NCBI GenBank assembly: GCA_029907345.1
Contig: JARYMB010000003.1
Coordinates: 1 to 64,000, forward strand
Direction of reading: 5' to 3'
DNA: 64,000 nt
Origin: Methanolinea sp.
GTDB lineage: Archaea; Halobacteriota; Methanomicrobia; Methanomicrobiales; Methanospirillaceae
Shown: one piece after another, positions 41,295 to 51,626 of the stretch
Layout of the letters: every line of letters starts with the position of its first letter
Position numbering within the stretch: position 1 is the stretch's first letter
Position numbers and translations under genes: made by a program
Notes under the pieces: generated by a model
Database searches by the model: none
What the model saw: the letters and a program-made list of their open reading frames with translations, nothing else
Told to the model about the DNA's origin: nothing

Positions 41295-43487
41295 TCAGGC
41301 CAGGTAGTCTGCAGGTGTCGGGATCTGTTCCTTCAAACCCTTCCTCTTGCGTATGCCGGACACGACTTCCTTGAGCATGTTGGCCGGTACGAGTTCGAAC
41401 CCTGCAAACTCCGTGCTCCACATCGCCCTACCCTCGGTTGCTGACCTGATGTCCCCGGCAAACCCGAAGAGCTCGGCGACGGGTGCCTTGCCGACGACGG
41501 TCACCGTGTCACCCTCGCTCTGGATGTCGTAGACCTGTCCCCGGCGCCCCTGGATCTGGGCAGTGGCGTTGCCCATCTGCTCCGTCGGGACGGTGATCTG
41601 GATCTTCTGGATGGGCTCAAGGAGCGTGTCGCCTGCCATCAGCATCGCTGCCTTGACTGCCGCGCGGACCGCCGGGATAACCTGTGCGGGGCCGCGGTGG
41701 ATGGCATCCTCGTGCAGTTTCACGTCGACGAGGCGGAGCTTGAGGTTCTGGACCTTCTCGTCGGCAAGAGGCCCGCCATCGAGTGCCTCGTGGATACCCT
41801 CGATGATCAGCTCCATCGTCTCGTTCAGGTACTGGATACCCTTGGTCATGTCGATGAACATGTTGTTGCCGTAGATGTCCTTGACGTTCTTTGCCTCTTC
41901 CTTGTCCATTCCTGCAGCGATGAGGACATCCCGGCGCTCGAGTGCCATCTGGTTCATCGAGACCTTCCCCTCCTTGATCAGGTCGACGATCGCATCGGGG
42001 AGCGGCTCCACCTCGATATAGAACCTGTTGTGCCGGTTCGGTGACTTTCCTTCCACGGGTCCTGCCTTCTGCGTCACGGTCTCCCTGTACACGACGATAG
42101 GCTCGGACGTGACGATCTCGACACCCTTGTCCCTCTTGATCCGCCCTGTGATGATCTCGAGATGCAGCTCGCCCATCCCGGAGATGAGGTGTTCCCCGGT
42201 CTCCTCGTTGATGGTGACCTGGAGTGTCGGGTCTTCCTTTGCAACCTGTCGCAGGACCTCGACCAGTTTCGGGAGGTCCTTCATGTTCTTGGCCTCGACG
42301 GCAACTGTCATGACCGGCTCGCTGTAGTGCTTGAGCGACTCAAACGGCGTCATGTCCTGCAGGGTCGTCACGGTCGATCCAACGATTGCATCCTTCAGTC
42401 CCGTCACGGCCGCGATGTTGCCGGCTGTAATCTCCTCCACCTCGACCCGTGTCGGTCCCATGAAGATCCCGACCTGCTGGAGCCGGTTGACCTTCTTTGC
42501 GGTCCCCATGACATACATCTCCGTCCCGCGGCGGATTTTTCCGGAAAACAGCCGGCCCGTCGCAACTTCTCCCGCATGGGGATCGAAGGAGATGTCCGTG
42601 ATCATCAGGGTTGCAGGCCCGTTGGGGTCGCAGTTGAGCATGGCCTTCCCTTCCGGCGTCTCGGGGTCACCGTGCCAGATTACCCGTATCCTGCGTTTCT
42701 GTGCCTCGAGCGGGTTCGGCAGGTGCCTGACGACCATGTCGAGAACCACGTCGCAGAGCGGGCTTTTCTTTGCCAGTTCCTTCATGCTCCCGCTCCGGCA
42801 CTTCTCGTAGACCTCCTTGAACGAGACCCCGCTCTTCTTCATGAAGGGGACAGAGACCGCCCAGTTGTAGAGGGCAGAGCCGAATGCAACGGTGCCCTGC
42901 GCCGCATCGAGTTTCCAGCCGGCCTTGTAGGCCTCCTCGTTCATACCCTTAATCAGCTTGTTGACCTTGTCGATGACGCGCCCGAGCCGTATCTGCATCT
43001 CCATCTCGTCGACCTTGAGCTCGTTGATGAGCCTGTCGACCTTGTTGATGAAAAGGACCGGGCGGACACCCTCCTTGAGTGCCTGCCGGAGCACCGTCTC
43101 GGTCTGGGGCATGGTGCCCTCGACGGCGTCAACGAGCACGACCGCCCCGTCAACTGCCCGCATTGCCCTGGTCACGTCACCGCCGAAGTCCACGTGGCCC
43201 GGGGTGTCGATCATGTTGATCAGGTATTCCTGTCCCTCGTACTCGTGGACCATGGAGACGTTGCTTGCGTCAATCGTGATACCGCGGGCCTGCTCCTCCT
43301 CGTCGGAGTCCATGAAGAGCTGTTTGCCCGCAAGTTCCTCCGAGATGATCCCGGCCCCTGCAAGCAGGTTGTCGGAGAGGGTGGTCTTGCCATGGTCGAT
43401 ATGGGCAACGATGCCGATGTTCCGGATGTGAGCCGGGTTGCTCATCAGTTCGGTCACTTTCTCGATTGATTTTCTGCCTCGGGCCAT
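41295..43487 (-). CDS. fusA: Elongation factor 2
   Basis: aEF-2 drives translocation on the ribosome. The GTPase motifs are [19 protein letters not shown] (about 25-43), [10 protein letters not shown] and NKVDR. In domain [17 protein letters not shown] carries the His that is modified to diphthamide. Length 730, as expected. The start at 43487 (MARGRK) is preferred over an upstream codon. It is third in the operon S12, S7, EF-2; EF-1alpha is not within this window. Confidence 0.97.
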   Translation of the reverse strand: MARGRKSIEKVTELMSNPAHIRNIGIVAHIDHGKTTLSDNLLAGAGIISEELAGKQLFMDSDEEEQARGITIDASNVSMVHEYEGQEYLINMIDTPGHVDFGGDVTRAMRAVDGAVVLVDAVEGTMPQTETVLRQALKEGVRPVLFINKVDRLINELKVDEMEMQIRLGRVIDKVNKLIKGMNEEAYKAGWKLDAAQGTVAFGSALYNWAVSVPFMKKSGVSFKEVYEKCRSGSMKELAKKSPLCDVVLDMVVRHLPNPLEAQKRRIRVIWHGDPETPEGKAMLNCDPNGPATLMITDISFDPHAGEVATGRLFSGKIRRGTEMYVMGTAKKVNRLQQVGIFMGPTRVEVEEITAGNIAAVTGLKDAIVGSTVTTLQDMTPFESLKHYSEPVMTVAVEAKNMKDLPKLVEVLRQVAKEDPTLQVTINEETGEHLISGMGELHLEIITGRIKRDKGVEIVTSEPIVVYRETVTQKAGPVEGKSPNRHNRFYIEVEPLPDAIVDLIKEGKVSMNQMALERRDVLIAAGMDKEEAKNVKDIYGNNMFIDMTKGIQYLNETMELIIEGIHEALDGGPLADEKVQNLKLRLVDVKLHEDAIHRGPAQVIPAVRAAVKAAMLMAGDTLLEPIQKIQITVPTEQMGNATAQIQGRRGQVYDIQSEGDTVTVVGKAPVAELFGFAGDIRSATEGRAMWSTEFAGFELVPANMLKEVVSGIRKRKGLKEQIPTPADYLA

Positions 43488-43515
43488 AAAACACCACAAA
43501 AAAGTAAATCGGTTT

Positions 43516-44097
43516 TTATCTGGCGGATTTTGCGATCCGCTCGCGTTCTTCCTTCTTGTTCACGGAGTAAGCCTTCACGTCCCCTTTCGATGCGGCAATC
43601 AGCTCGTCAGCAAGGCACTGGGCAACAGGTTTCCTGCTCTTGTGCGCTGCCTTGTACACTGCCTCGGAGATGAAGAAGAGGGCCGTGTTCACCCGCCGCA
43701 GGGGCGCGGTATCAACGGACTTGGGGACGTTGATCCCGCCGTATTTCAGGCGGACTGTCTCTTCACGCGGGCCCGTGTTTGCAATGGCCTCCACGAGGAC
43801 CTGGACCGGGTTCTTCTTGGTCTTCTTGGAGATGATATCAAAGGCATCCCGAACGATCCGGGTGGCAAGCTGCTTGTTGCCGGTATTCATCTCGGACTGC
43901 ATCAGCCTGTTGATGAGGCGCTCCACGATGAGCATGTTGGCCTTATTGAATTCCTGCCGGGTGAATTTTCCTGTCGTATGAGGGACGATCACGGGGTTGA
44001 GGCTGATGTACTTGACGAGGCTCGGGTCGGTCACCTGGACTTCCCCAAGATCCCACCTGTTGAAGAGGAGGCGTGTTGCGGGTTCGGTCTCTGTCAT
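43516..44097 (-). CDS. rps7: Ribosomal protein S7 (uS7)
   Basis: A 193-residue archaeal uS7 that nucleates assembly of the head of the small subunit. Family segments: [19 protein letters not shown]-like ([18 protein letters not shown]), [21 protein letters not shown] and the end [13 protein letters not shown]. It lies 8 bases after the S12 stop and 28 bases before EF-2, one operon. Confidence 0.97.
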   Translation of the reverse strand: MTETEPATRLLFNRWDLGEVQVTDPSLVKYISLNPVIVPHTTGKFTRQEFNKANMLIVERLINRLMQSEMNTGNKQLATRIVRDAFDIISKKTKKNPVQVLVEAIANTGPREETVRLKYGGINVPKSVDTAPLRRVNTALFFISEAVYKAAHKSRKPVAQCLADELIAASKGDVKAYSVNKKEERERIAKSAR

Positions 44098-44105
44098 TTT
44101 CTACC

Positions 44106-44534
44106 TCACCTGCGTGGCTTCTCCTTGCGCCCGATGACCATCTCGTGGAGCGAGACGTTGTTGACCTTTGTCACGACGTACCGGACACCCGGGATATCTC
44201 CCATCGACCTGCCCAGACGACCGCCGATCCCCTCGATCTCGACCTCGTCGTGCTCGTCGATGAAGTTGATCGCACCGTCGCCGACCGCAAACGCGGTGAC
44301 CTGCCGCCCGTTCTTGATGAGCTGGACACGCACGCACTTGCGGATAGCAGAGTTCGGCTGCTTTGCCTCAACACCGATCTTCTCGAGCACGATCCCGCGG
44401 GCCTGCGGTGCTCCTTCCAGCGGGTCCGACTTGATGTTGACTCCGCCGTGGCTGCGCACAAACTTGGGGTCGCTCCACCGAAACTTCTTTGCGTCCTTGA
44501 TGAGTTTTCTCGCTGCAAATTTGCCCTTACCCAT
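44106..44534 (-). CDS. rps12: Ribosomal protein S12 (uS12)
   Basis: A 142-residue archaeal uS12, part of the decoding centre. [21 protein letters not shown] is the hallmark loop (residues about 84-104), and [26 protein letters not shown] closes the protein. It is the first gene of the str-type operon, with a minus-strand TATA box TTTATATA at about 44593-44600. Confidence 0.97.
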   Translation of the reverse strand: MGKGKFAARKLIKDAKKFRWSDPKFVRSHGGVNIKSDPLEGAPQARGIVLEKIGVEAKQPNSAIRKCVRVQLIKNGRQVTAFAVGDGAINFIDEHDEVEIEGIGGRLGRSMGDIPGVRYVVTKVNNVSLHEMVIGRKEKPRR

Positions 44535-44590
44535 GAAATACCCTCATTTCTGTTTTTCTCTGAAAGTGGACAGAATTCACCCTGTGTGGT

Positions 44591-44600
44591 ATATATAAAC
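44591..44600 (-). promoter_or_regulatory. TATA box of the S12-S7-EF-2 operon
   Basis: GTTTATATAT reads on the minus strand about 60 bases before the S12 ATG, predicting a leader of roughly 35 bases. Confidence 0.7.
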
Positions 44601-44702
44601 GCGCGGTGGCGATTTATACATTTGCACTTGTCCACGATTGCCTTACTTTGTTGGACACCATTGCTAATAATATTATATCCCGTTCCCTCCAACATACTCC
44701 CA

Positions 44703-45116
44703 ATGATCTTCCGTATTTTCAAGGAAGTCCAGTTCGACGCGAGCCACAGGCTCCTCCATTACCGCGGAAAGTGTAACCGCCTCCACGGGCACCGGTGGAA
44801 GGTGGAGATCTGGATGGAAGGCCAGGCCGACGAAAAGACCGGAATCGTTGTCGATTTCAACACGATGAAAGATGTCATATGCGGGTTCGACCACCAGGTC
44901 ATCCTGAACAGCGAAGACCCGATGGTGGATGCAATCAGGGCCTTCCACCCGGTCATTACCACGCAGGGAGACCCGACAAGTGAGAACCTTGCGTCCCTCT
45001 GCGCCGAAATGATCCGCGAGGAATGCACGCGCCGGGGCATTGATGCACGCGTCCTCCGGGTCAGGGTCTGGGAATCCCCCGCGTGCTATGCCGAAGTGAC
45101 GTATGAAGGTGAATGA
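44703..45116 (+). CDS. queD: 6-carboxytetrahydropterin synthase
   Basis: QueD makes 6-carboxy-5,6,7,8-tetrahydropterin, the second step from GTP toward preQ0 and archaeosine. The 137-residue protein has the zinc ligands in SHRLLHY and LHGHRWKVEIW, catalytic Cys in YRGKCNRLHG, and VVDFNTMK and DHQVILN. Start ATG 44703; an AT-rich TATA candidate (AATATTATAT) at about 44669-44678 makes the mRNA nearly leaderless. It overlaps queE by 14 bases. Confidence 0.95.
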   Translation: MIFRIFKEVQFDASHRLLHYRGKCNRLHGHRWKVEIWMEGQADEKTGIVVDFNTMKDVICGFDHQVILNSEDPMVDAIRAFHPVITTQGDPTSENLASLCAEMIREECTRRGIDARVLRVRVWESPACYAEVTYEGE

Positions 45117-45711
45117 GATCTTCCGGAGTATCCAGGGGGAGGGTATCAACCAGGGGAGGCCCTGCACCTTCATCAGGTTCGCCGGGTGCAATCTCGACTG
45201 TGCATGGTGTGACACACGGAGGGCACGTTCGGAGGGCGAGGAGATGGACCGGGACACCATCCTCGGACGGGTTCGCGAACTGGGCGGCAGGTACATCTGC
45301 ATCACGGGGGGAGAGCCCCTCCTGCAGGGCCCGCCCCTCCTCTCCCTCGTGCAGGACCTTTTCACTGCAGGCTGCACGATCGATATCGAGACAAACGGCA
45401 CACTCGATTTCTCCCTGTTCCAACCATATGCGGGCATCTGCATGGACGTCAAGTGCCCGTCGTCAGGAGAGAGGAGCAACCTTGCACTCCTGCCCCTCCT
45501 CTCCGGCCGCGATGCCGTCAAGTTCGTTGTCAGGGACCTGGAAGATTGCAAGTATGCCGCTGGAGTCATGCGGACCGTGCCCCACGGCACGCAGGTCTTC
45601 TTCTCGCCCGTCGGGGGGACAGACCCCCTTGTGGTGGCCCGTTTCCTCATCCGGGAAGACCTGCCCGCCCGCCTGCAGCTCCAGCTCCACAAGGTCATCG
45701 GGGTGAGTTAG
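45103..45711 (+). CDS. queE: 7-carboxy-7-deazaguanine synthase
   Basis: QueE is the radical SAM enzyme that contracts the pterin ring to 7-carboxy-7-deazaguanine. The 202-residue protein starts [19 protein letters not shown], typical of the family, with the cluster motif [10 protein letters not shown] (about 29-38), ITGGEPLLQ and ETNGTLDF. It overlaps queD and ends four bases before queC, so queD, queE and queC are one operon. Confidence 0.95.
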   Translation: MKVNEIFRSIQGEGINQGRPCTFIRFAGCNLDCAWCDTRRARSEGEEMDRDTILGRVRELGGRYICITGGEPLLQGPPLLSLVQDLFTAGCTIDIETNGTLDFSLFQPYAGICMDVKCPSSGERSNLALLPLLSGRDAVKFVVRDLEDCKYAAGVMRTVPHGTQVFFSPVGGTDPLVVARFLIREDLPARLQLQLHKVIGVS

Positions 45712-45715
45712 GGAC

Positions 45716-46387
45716 ATGAAAGCCGTCTGCCTCCTCTCCGGTGGCATGGACTCTTCGACACTTGCCTATCTTGCCCGGGACAGGGGCTACAGCGTCCTTG
45801 CACTCCACCTCAACTACGGGCAGAGGACCGAGGAGAAGGAGCGGGCCTCTGCAAGGACCATTGCCCGGCTGCTTGGAGCTGCCGAGTTCCTGGAGATAGA
45901 CCTGTCGTACTTTTCTGTCTTTGGGTCAAGCAGCCTCACGGATCGCACCATCCCTGTGGCACCCTACCGTCCGGAGGCAGAAGACATCCCCAACACCTAT
46001 GTTCCGTTCCGGAACGCAAATCTCCTCTCCATCGCGACGAGTTACGCCGAGTCACGCAATGCGGACGCGATCTTCATCGGTGTCCAGTCGCAGGACTACA
46101 GCGGGTATCCCGACTGCAGGCCTGCTTTCATCGAGGCGTTCCAGAAGGTGATAGAGACCGGGACACGGAGCGGTAACCGTATCCGCCTCATGACCCCCTT
46201 CATCTCCCTGTCCAAGAAGGAGATCCTCTCCCTCGGCCTTTCCCTCGGTGTCCCGTATGAGCATACCTGGTCCTGCTACCAGGCCGAAGATGTCGCTTGC
46301 GGTGTCTGCGGGGCATGTCACTTCCGCCGTGCCGCCTTTGACGCCCTCGGCGTCAGGGACCCCATACCCTACAGGAGCCAGACATGA
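45716..46387 (+). CDS. queC: 7-cyano-7-deazaguanine (preQ0) synthase
   Basis: QueC turns 7-carboxy-7-deazaguanine into preQ0 with ATP and ammonia. N-terminal PP-loop [15 protein letters not shown] (about 5-19), [24 protein letters not shown], and the C-terminal zinc site [18 protein letters not shown]. Length 223. preQ0 is then inserted into tRNA to give archaeosine by enzymes not in this window. Its stop overlaps the Nudix gene start (ATGA). Confidence 0.95.
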   Translation: MKAVCLLSGGMDSSTLAYLARDRGYSVLALHLNYGQRTEEKERASARTIARLLGAAEFLEIDLSYFSVFGSSSLTDRTIPVAPYRPEAEDIPNTYVPFRNANLLSIATSYAESRNADAIFIGVQSQDYSGYPDCRPAFIEAFQKVIETGTRSGNRIRLMTPFISLSKKEILSLGLSLGVPYEHTWSCYQAEDVACGVCGACHFRRAAFDALGVRDPIPYRSQT

Positions 46388-46893
46388 CCGAGATATACCG
46401 CGGCAAGAGACTGGCGGTCGAGAGAAAAGAGTACGTGCTCCCGAACGGAAAACGGGTCGAAAAGGTCTCTGTGCACCCCGGGAATGCCGTCGCCATGCTC
46501 CCCTTCTTCGGGGACGGGTCATGCTGCCTCATCCGGCAGTTCCGGTTCGTCGTCGGCACATATATCCTCGAGGCACCTGCCGGAACCCTCGAACCCGGCG
46601 AAGACCCCCTCGAAGCGGCCCGCCGGGAGCTGATCGAGGAGACCGGGTTCGATGCAGAGACCTTTATTCCCCGCGGCTGGATCTACACGACACCCGGGTT
46701 CTCGGACGAGGTAATCTTCCTCTACGAGGCACGGGGGCTTTTTCCATCGTCCATCCACGAAAAAGACGAGGACGAAGTCATCGAGACCGTCAGGGTCAGG
46801 GCAGGCGACCTCCCCGCGATGGTCCGGGACGGACGAATCTCTGACGCGAAGACTATCAGCCTCGTCTGCCGGTGCATGGGGCAGGAGAGATGA
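46384..46893 (+). CDS. Nudix hydrolase, ADP-ribose-pyrophosphatase type
   Basis: A 169-residue enzyme with a complete Nudix box, [18 protein letters not shown] (about 76-93), that would bind Mg and cleave a nucleoside diphosphate linked to another group. The N-terminal [18 protein letters not shown] and the [12 protein letters not shown] stretch before the box are typical of ADP-ribose pyrophosphatases. It is coupled by four-base overlaps to queC upstream and a lipoprotein hydrolase downstream. Confidence 0.88.
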   Translation: MTEIYRGKRLAVERKEYVLPNGKRVEKVSVHPGNAVAMLPFFGDGSCCLIRQFRFVVGTYILEAPAGTLEPGEDPLEAARRELIEETGFDAETFIPRGWIYTTPGFSDEVIFLYEARGLFPSSIHEKDEDEVIETVRVRAGDLPAMVRDGRISDAKTISLVCRCMGQER

Positions 46894-47771
46894 GGGCTTT
46901 CGTCGTCCTATCCTGCCTCTGCTTTGCCGGCCTGCTGGCCGCCGGGTGCAGCGAGAACCTTTCCGGGCCCAAGGAGGGGTTTTTTGTTGATGACGCGGGC
47001 AGGCTCACCCTCCGGTGCCCTCCCTGCACCGTCAATGAGACGCTGGTGGAGCACAGCGGAAACGTATCGATCCACCGCGTGATCTTCGCGGGCAGGCAGG
47101 GGGACGTCTATGCCATTGCTGCTCTCCCACCTGCACCCGTGGCAGGGTTTGTGGTTGCACCGGGGGCCGGGGTGAAAAAGGAGGGATACCTGCCTTTGGC
47201 CCGGCAGTACGCAGAGAACGGGTACGCTTTCCTCATCCTCGACGTGCGGGGCAACGGCGGTGAGACTCCCGGTTACCCCCTCGACCTTGAGCGGGACTTC
47301 GAGAAATTCAGGGCGGGGGCCTGGCCCCAGTACTACCTGTCTGTCTGCGACATGTCGGCTGCCCGCACATTCCTCCAGGAGCGGTATGCAATTCCTGTCT
47401 ACGCCATGGGAGAAAGTAACGGGGGGAGGTACGCGGCAATTGCGGCCGAGACCGACCCTGCGTTCGCCGGGTTCATCGGTATCTCGACGTCCGGGTTCTC
47501 CCGGTCTGGCGATGCATATTCAGGGGACGCCCGCCGGTTTCTCCTCTCCGTCGACCCCGTCACCCAGGCCGACCTTCTGTCGTCGCGGCCTTCCTGGATC
47601 TTCCATGCCCCTGCCGACCCGGTCATCCCGTTCTCCTATGGCCGGGAATTGTTCACGGCCCTTCCGGAACCAAAGATTTTCTTCCCGTTCAACGGGACGC
47701 ACGGCTCAAATGCTGCCGTGCACGAGATGATACTGGGTAAATGTGCGCAAATTTATGGCACTGCGGGTTGA
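46890..47771 (+). CDS. Alpha/beta-hydrolase lipoprotein
   Basis: A 293-residue extracytoplasmic esterase or peptidase-like protein. The signal peptide ends in LLAAGC, a lipobox. The hydrolase core has LILDVRGNGGETPG, the nucleophile elbow MGESNGGRYAA, the acid in HAPADPVIPFSYG and the probable catalytic His in NGTHGSN. Substrate unknown. It overlaps the Nudix gene (ATGA), an odd partner for a surface enzyme, and precedes aRF1. Confidence 0.82.
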   Translation: MRAFVVLSCLCFAGLLAAGCSENLSGPKEGFFVDDAGRLTLRCPPCTVNETLVEHSGNVSIHRVIFAGRQGDVYAIAALPPAPVAGFVVAPGAGVKKEGYLPLARQYAENGYAFLILDVRGNGGETPGYPLDLERDFEKFRAGAWPQYYLSVCDMSAARTFLQERYAIPVYAMGESNGGRYAAIAAETDPAFAGFIGISTSGFSRSGDAYSGDARRFLLSVDPVTQADLLSSRPSWIFHAPADPVIPFSYGRELFTALPEPKIFFPFNGTHGSNAAVHEMILGKCAQIYGTAG

Positions 47772-47808
47772 AATATAGTGAAGCTTTAAAACCGGGGAAG
47801 TGGGTGAG

Positions 47809-49083
47809 ATGACCGAGACCCAGGAGATGGACGAGGGGCGCAGGAAGTACGAGTTCAAGAAAACTCTTGAAAAACTCCAGTCCAAGCAGGGGAGCGGGAC
47901 AGAGCTCATTTCCCTCTATATTCCCCCCGACAAGCAGATCCATGACGTGGTCGCCCAGCTCCGCGACGAGTTCGGGCAGTGCGCAAACATCAAGAGCAAG
48001 CAGACCCGGACAAACGTCCAGAGCGCCATCTCTTCCATCCTCGCCCGGCTCAAGTATTACAAAACACCTCCTCCCAACGGGATGGCCATCTTCTGCGGTA
48101 CAATCCAGCTGCAGGGGGACCGGACCGACCTCGAGTGCACCATCATCGAGCCCCCCGAGCCGCTCAACCTCTACATGTACCGCTGCAGCTCGGTCTTTGA
48201 ACTCGAACCGCTCCAGCAGATGCTCGAGGAGAAGAACGTGTACGGGCTCCTCGTGCTCGACCGCCGCGAGGCATACTGGGGTTTTTTGCGGGGGAACCGC
48301 ATCGAGCCCGTCGGAGGGGTCACCTCCACGGTTCCGGGGAAACAGAGGAAAGGGGGGCAGTCGAGCGTCCGTTTCCAGCGTCTTCGCGAGATCGCCATCC
48401 ACGAGTTTTACACGAAGATCGGGGAACGTGCAAGCGCGATATTCCTCGCCGAAAAGGACTTCTTCGAACGTTTCCGGGGTGTCCTCATCGGAGGCCCGAG
48501 CCCGACGAAGGAGGAGTTCGAGGCAGGCCAGTACCTCCACCACGAGATCCAGAAGCGCATCATCGGCCTCTTTGACGTTGCCTACACGAACGAGAGCGGC
48601 CTTGCGGAACTGGTGGACGCGGCCCGTGATGCACTCAAGGGAGTCGAGGTTATCAAGGAAAAGGAACTGATGAACCGGTTCCTCAAGGAACTCGTGAAGG
48701 AAAACGGTCTTGCCGCTTACGGTGAAGAAAGCGTGCGGAAGAACCTTGCAACGGGATCGGTCGACACCCTCCTCCTCTCAGCCTCCCTGCGGAAATCGCG
48801 GGTAAAAGTCCGCTGCCAGGCATGCGGTCATGCCGAGGAACGGACGGTCCAGCTCGAACCCGGAAAAACCATCGCCGACATCCTCTCGTCCCAGACCTGC
48901 AGGGCCTGCACGGGACCGCTCATCGTGGACGAGGAGACGGACATCATCGAGGAGCTGACAAGGCTTGCAGACCAGACCAGCACGCGGGTGCAGATCATCT
49001 CTGACGACTTCGAAGAAGGATCGATGCTCTATTCCGCATTCGGGGGTATCGCCGCCATTCTGAGGTACAGGACGGGTTACTGA
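47809..49083 (+). CDS. prf1: Peptide chain release factor aRF1
   Basis: aRF1 reads all three stop codons and triggers peptide release. Key motifs: NIKSKQTRTNV in the decoding domain (about 59-69) and RKGGQSSVRFQRLR with the catalytic GGQ (about 180-193). The third domain contains a zinc-ribbon-like CQACGHAEE and CRACTG, as in euryarchaeal forms. Length 424. ATG 47809 has GGTGAG directly upstream; a GTG nine bases earlier is less likely. It heads the run aRF1, argS, taw1, sepS. Confidence 0.96.
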   Translation: MTETQEMDEGRRKYEFKKTLEKLQSKQGSGTELISLYIPPDKQIHDVVAQLRDEFGQCANIKSKQTRTNVQSAISSILARLKYYKTPPPNGMAIFCGTIQLQGDRTDLECTIIEPPEPLNLYMYRCSSVFELEPLQQMLEEKNVYGLLVLDRREAYWGFLRGNRIEPVGGVTSTVPGKQRKGGQSSVRFQRLREIAIHEFYTKIGERASAIFLAEKDFFERFRGVLIGGPSPTKEEFEAGQYLHHEIQKRIIGLFDVAYTNESGLAELVDAARDALKGVEVIKEKELMNRFLKELVKENGLAAYGEESVRKNLATGSVDTLLLSASLRKSRVKVRCQACGHAEERTVQLEPGKTIADILSSQTCRACTGPLIVDEETDIIEELTRLADQTSTRVQIISDDFEEGSMLYSAFGGIAAILRYRTGY

Positions 49084-49084
49084 T

Positions 49085-50752
49085 ATGATGCTCTCCCGGC
49101 TTTATTCCACGATTGAGAGTGCACTGCAGGAGGTATGTGGCCAGAAAGACGTTCATCTGTCCGACGGCGGGAGCCATGCAGACCTCTCCAGCACCGTTTC
49201 GTTTTCCCTTGCAAAGAAGCTCCGCCGATCCCCGGCAGAAATTGCACGGGAGATGGCAGAGACGCTCTCCCGCCGCGAGGATCTTGCGGGCGTCAGGGTC
49301 GAGGCACTCGGACCCTACCTTAACTTCCACATCGGTCCGGAACTCCTCGAAACGGCGATTATCGAGGCCACGCAGCCCGGGTACGGGTCATTCCCGGCGC
49401 GGGAGGAACGCGTCGTCCTCGAACACACGAGTGCCAATCCCAACGGGCCGCTCCACGTGGGCCACATCCGGAACACGATCATCGGGGACACGCTCGCCCG
49501 GTGCCTCCGGAAAGCAGGCTATCCCCTCGAGGTCCAGTATTACGTCAATGACATGGGCCGCCAGATCGCGATCGTGGTCTGGGGGTTCCAAAACATCCCG
49601 GATACCCCGGTGCCGGGCGAGAAGGGGGATCACCACGTCGCCCGGATCTACATCGCTGCGAACAGGGAACTTGAAAAGAGGCCTGATGCCGTTGCCGAGG
49701 TGGACCTCCTGATGCAGCGTGTCGAGTCCGGTGACCCGCAGACCGTCCGGGAGTTCCGGTCAGCCGTTACTGAGTGCCTGGACGGGTTTTTGGTGACGCT
49801 CGCCCGCCTGGGCGCAAAGCACGACAGGTTCGTCTGGGAAAGCGACTTTATCCGGAACGGCGATACGCAAAGGGTCCTTTCCAAGGTATCGCACATGGAC
49901 GAATGCCACGAGGACGGCAGGCTCTGGCTCGACCTCTCCGCGTTTGGTTTCGAGAAGGAGTACGTGCTGCGCAGGAGTGACGGGACGTCAGTATACGCGG
50001 CACGGGACCTCGCGTACCACATCTGGAAGGCGCGGAACTTCGACCGTGTCATCGATGTCCTGGGTGCGGACCACAAGCTGATCGGTGCACAGCTCGTGAC
50101 CACGCTCCGCCTCCTCGGGGAACGCCCGCCCGAGATCGTCCACTTCGAGTTCGTCTCCCTCCCGGAGGGGTCGATGAGTACCAGGGCAGGCAAGTTCGTC
50201 TCAGCCGACGAACTCCTGGACGAGGTCACCCGCAGGGCCTACGAAGAGGTGACGTCCCGGAGGCCTGAACTCCCCGGGGCACAGAGGCACGAGATAGCAC
50301 GATCCGTCGCCCTTGCTGCGGTCCGGTACGACATCGTGAAGATATCCCCTGACAAGAGCACGGTCTTTGACTGGAAGGAGGCCCTTGACTTCGAGCGGCA
50401 GAGCGGCCCCTACATCCAGTACGCCCACGCCCGGGCATGCAGCATCCTCGAAAAGGCCGGGTCGTTCGGGACTGCCTATGCACCGGAAGACCCCCACGAA
50501 CACGCCCTCGTCCGCCACATCACCCGGTTTCCGCTCGTGATGGAAAACGTCGTGCGTGACCTCAAACCACACCTCCTTGCTGCGTATGCCCGGGAACTTG
50601 CAGACCTCTTCAACACGTTCTACCACTTCGTCCCGGTCTTGAAGAGCGGGGGTGTCCTCCGGAACTCCCGCCTCACGCTCGTTTTGGCAACCCGGAACAC
50701 ACTCGCGGAGGCGTTGCAGGCACTTGGCATCGACCCACTCACAACCATGTGA
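49085..50752 (+). CDS. argS: Arginyl-tRNA synthetase
   Basis: A class I synthetase of 555 residues charging tRNA-Arg. The HIGH region is NPNGPLHVGHIRNTIIGDTLAR split at about 116-137; the KMSK-like loop is SMSTRAGKFV; the N-terminal Arg-specific Add domain and C-terminal DALR anticodon-binding domain (GPYIQYAHARACSILEKAG and beyond) are complete. It starts one base after the aRF1 stop. Its 3' end overlaps the presumed start of taw1. Confidence 0.96.
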   Translation: MMLSRLYSTIESALQEVCGQKDVHLSDGGSHADLSSTVSFSLAKKLRRSPAEIAREMAETLSRREDLAGVRVEALGPYLNFHIGPELLETAIIEATQPGYGSFPAREERVVLEHTSANPNGPLHVGHIRNTIIGDTLARCLRKAGYPLEVQYYVNDMGRQIAIVVWGFQNIPDTPVPGEKGDHHVARIYIAANRELEKRPDAVAEVDLLMQRVESGDPQTVREFRSAVTECLDGFLVTLARLGAKHDRFVWESDFIRNGDTQRVLSKVSHMDECHEDGRLWLDLSAFGFEKEYVLRRSDGTSVYAARDLAYHIWKARNFDRVIDVLGADHKLIGAQLVTTLRLLGERPPEIVHFEFVSLPEGSMSTRAGKFVSADELLDEVTRRAYEEVTSRRPELPGAQRHEIARSVALAAVRYDIVKISPDKSTVFDWKEALDFERQSGPYIQYAHARACSILEKAGSFGTAYAPEDPHEHALVRHITRFPLVMENVVRDLKPHLLAAYARELADLFNTFYHFVPVLKSGGVLRNSRLTLVLATRNTLAEALQALGIDPLTTM

Positions 50753-51626
50753 TGCCCTGCGGCGCCAGGGTTACCAGTTCTTCAGAGATGGGTCTTCCGC
50801 TGCCCTCAAGCCATGCCTCTGGTGCAAGAAGGCTTTGAAGGGGCAGGAGAAATGTTACAAGCACCAGTTCTACGGGATAGAGAGCCACCGCTGTGTCCAG
50901 ATGACCCCCACCCTGCGGTGTAACCAGCGCTGCCTTTTCTGCTGGCGGTCTTTTGAACACACCTATCCCGGCGGGAGGGACTGTACCCCTGCCGAGATCT
51001 GGGAGCGCCTCCCCGCGCTCCAGAAACGGGCTCTTGCCGGGTACAAGCCGTCGCCCTACGTCACGCCGGAACGTTTCACCGAGGCCCTGGCTCCGCGCCA
51101 CGTCGCCATATCCCTCTCTGGGGAGCCGACCCTCTATCCCTCCCTGCCAGAGCTCATCGGCCTTTTTACCGAGAAGGGCCTCACAACCTTTCTCGTGAGC
51201 AACGGGACGAACCCGGACGTCCTCTCCCGGTGCAGACCCTTCCAGACGTACGTCTCGCTCACTGCACCGGACCGGCAGACATACCTTGGTCTCTGCAGGC
51301 CACAGGAGGACTTCTGGGACAGGATCCAGGAAAGCCTCCACCTCCTGGGAAAACGGAGGTCCGCGGTGCGAATTACCCTGGTGAAGGGGTACAACGACTT
51401 CAATCCGCTCTCGTATGCCCGGATGGTCCAGGACTCCGGCGCCACGTTCGTGGAGGTGAAGGGATATATGTTTCTGGGATACAGTAGAAAAAGGTTGGAA
51501 AGGGAGAACATGCCGAGTTTTGCCCACGTGAAGAAGTTTGCGGAAGAAATCGCCCGTGGTTCCGGGTACCGTTTCAGGGACGAGAACCCGGCAAGCCGCG
51601 TCGTGTGCCTGGAGCGTGAGGAATGA
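50724..51626 (+). CDS. taw1: tRNA 4-demethylwyosine synthase
   Basis: Taw1 is the radical SAM enzyme that forms the tricyclic base imG-14 at G37 of tRNA-Phe. It has [34 protein letters not shown] and the cluster motif [20 protein letters not shown], all typical. Length about 300. The start is a problem: this frame has only TTG at 50724 (GGAGG is 12 bases upstream) or GTG at 50652 near the homologous region. The ATG at 50752, overlapping the argS stop, is in another frame; one extra C in the CCC run at 50755-50757 would bring it in frame. It overlaps sepS by four bases. Confidence 0.9.
   Translation: MASTHSQPCDALRRQGYQFFRDGSSAALKPCLWCKKALKGQEKCYKHQFYGIESHRCVQMTPTLRCNQRCLFCWRSFEHTYPGGRDCTPAEIWERLPALQKRALAGYKPSPYVTPERFTEALAPRHVAISLSGEPTLYPSLPELIGLFTEKGLTTFLVSNGTNPDVLSRCRPFQTYVSLTAPDRQTYLGLCRPQEDFWDRIQESLHLLGKRRSAVRITLVKGYNDFNPLSYARMVQDSGATFVEVKGYMFLGYSRKRLERENMPSFAHVKKFAEEIARGSGYRFRDENPASRVVCLEREE

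Noticed and set aside
42162-43469. A 435-codon open frame on the plus strand opposite EF-2
   Set aside because: It is the mirror of the highly biased EF-2 codons (GC-rich third positions); no family resemblance and no ribosome-binding site.
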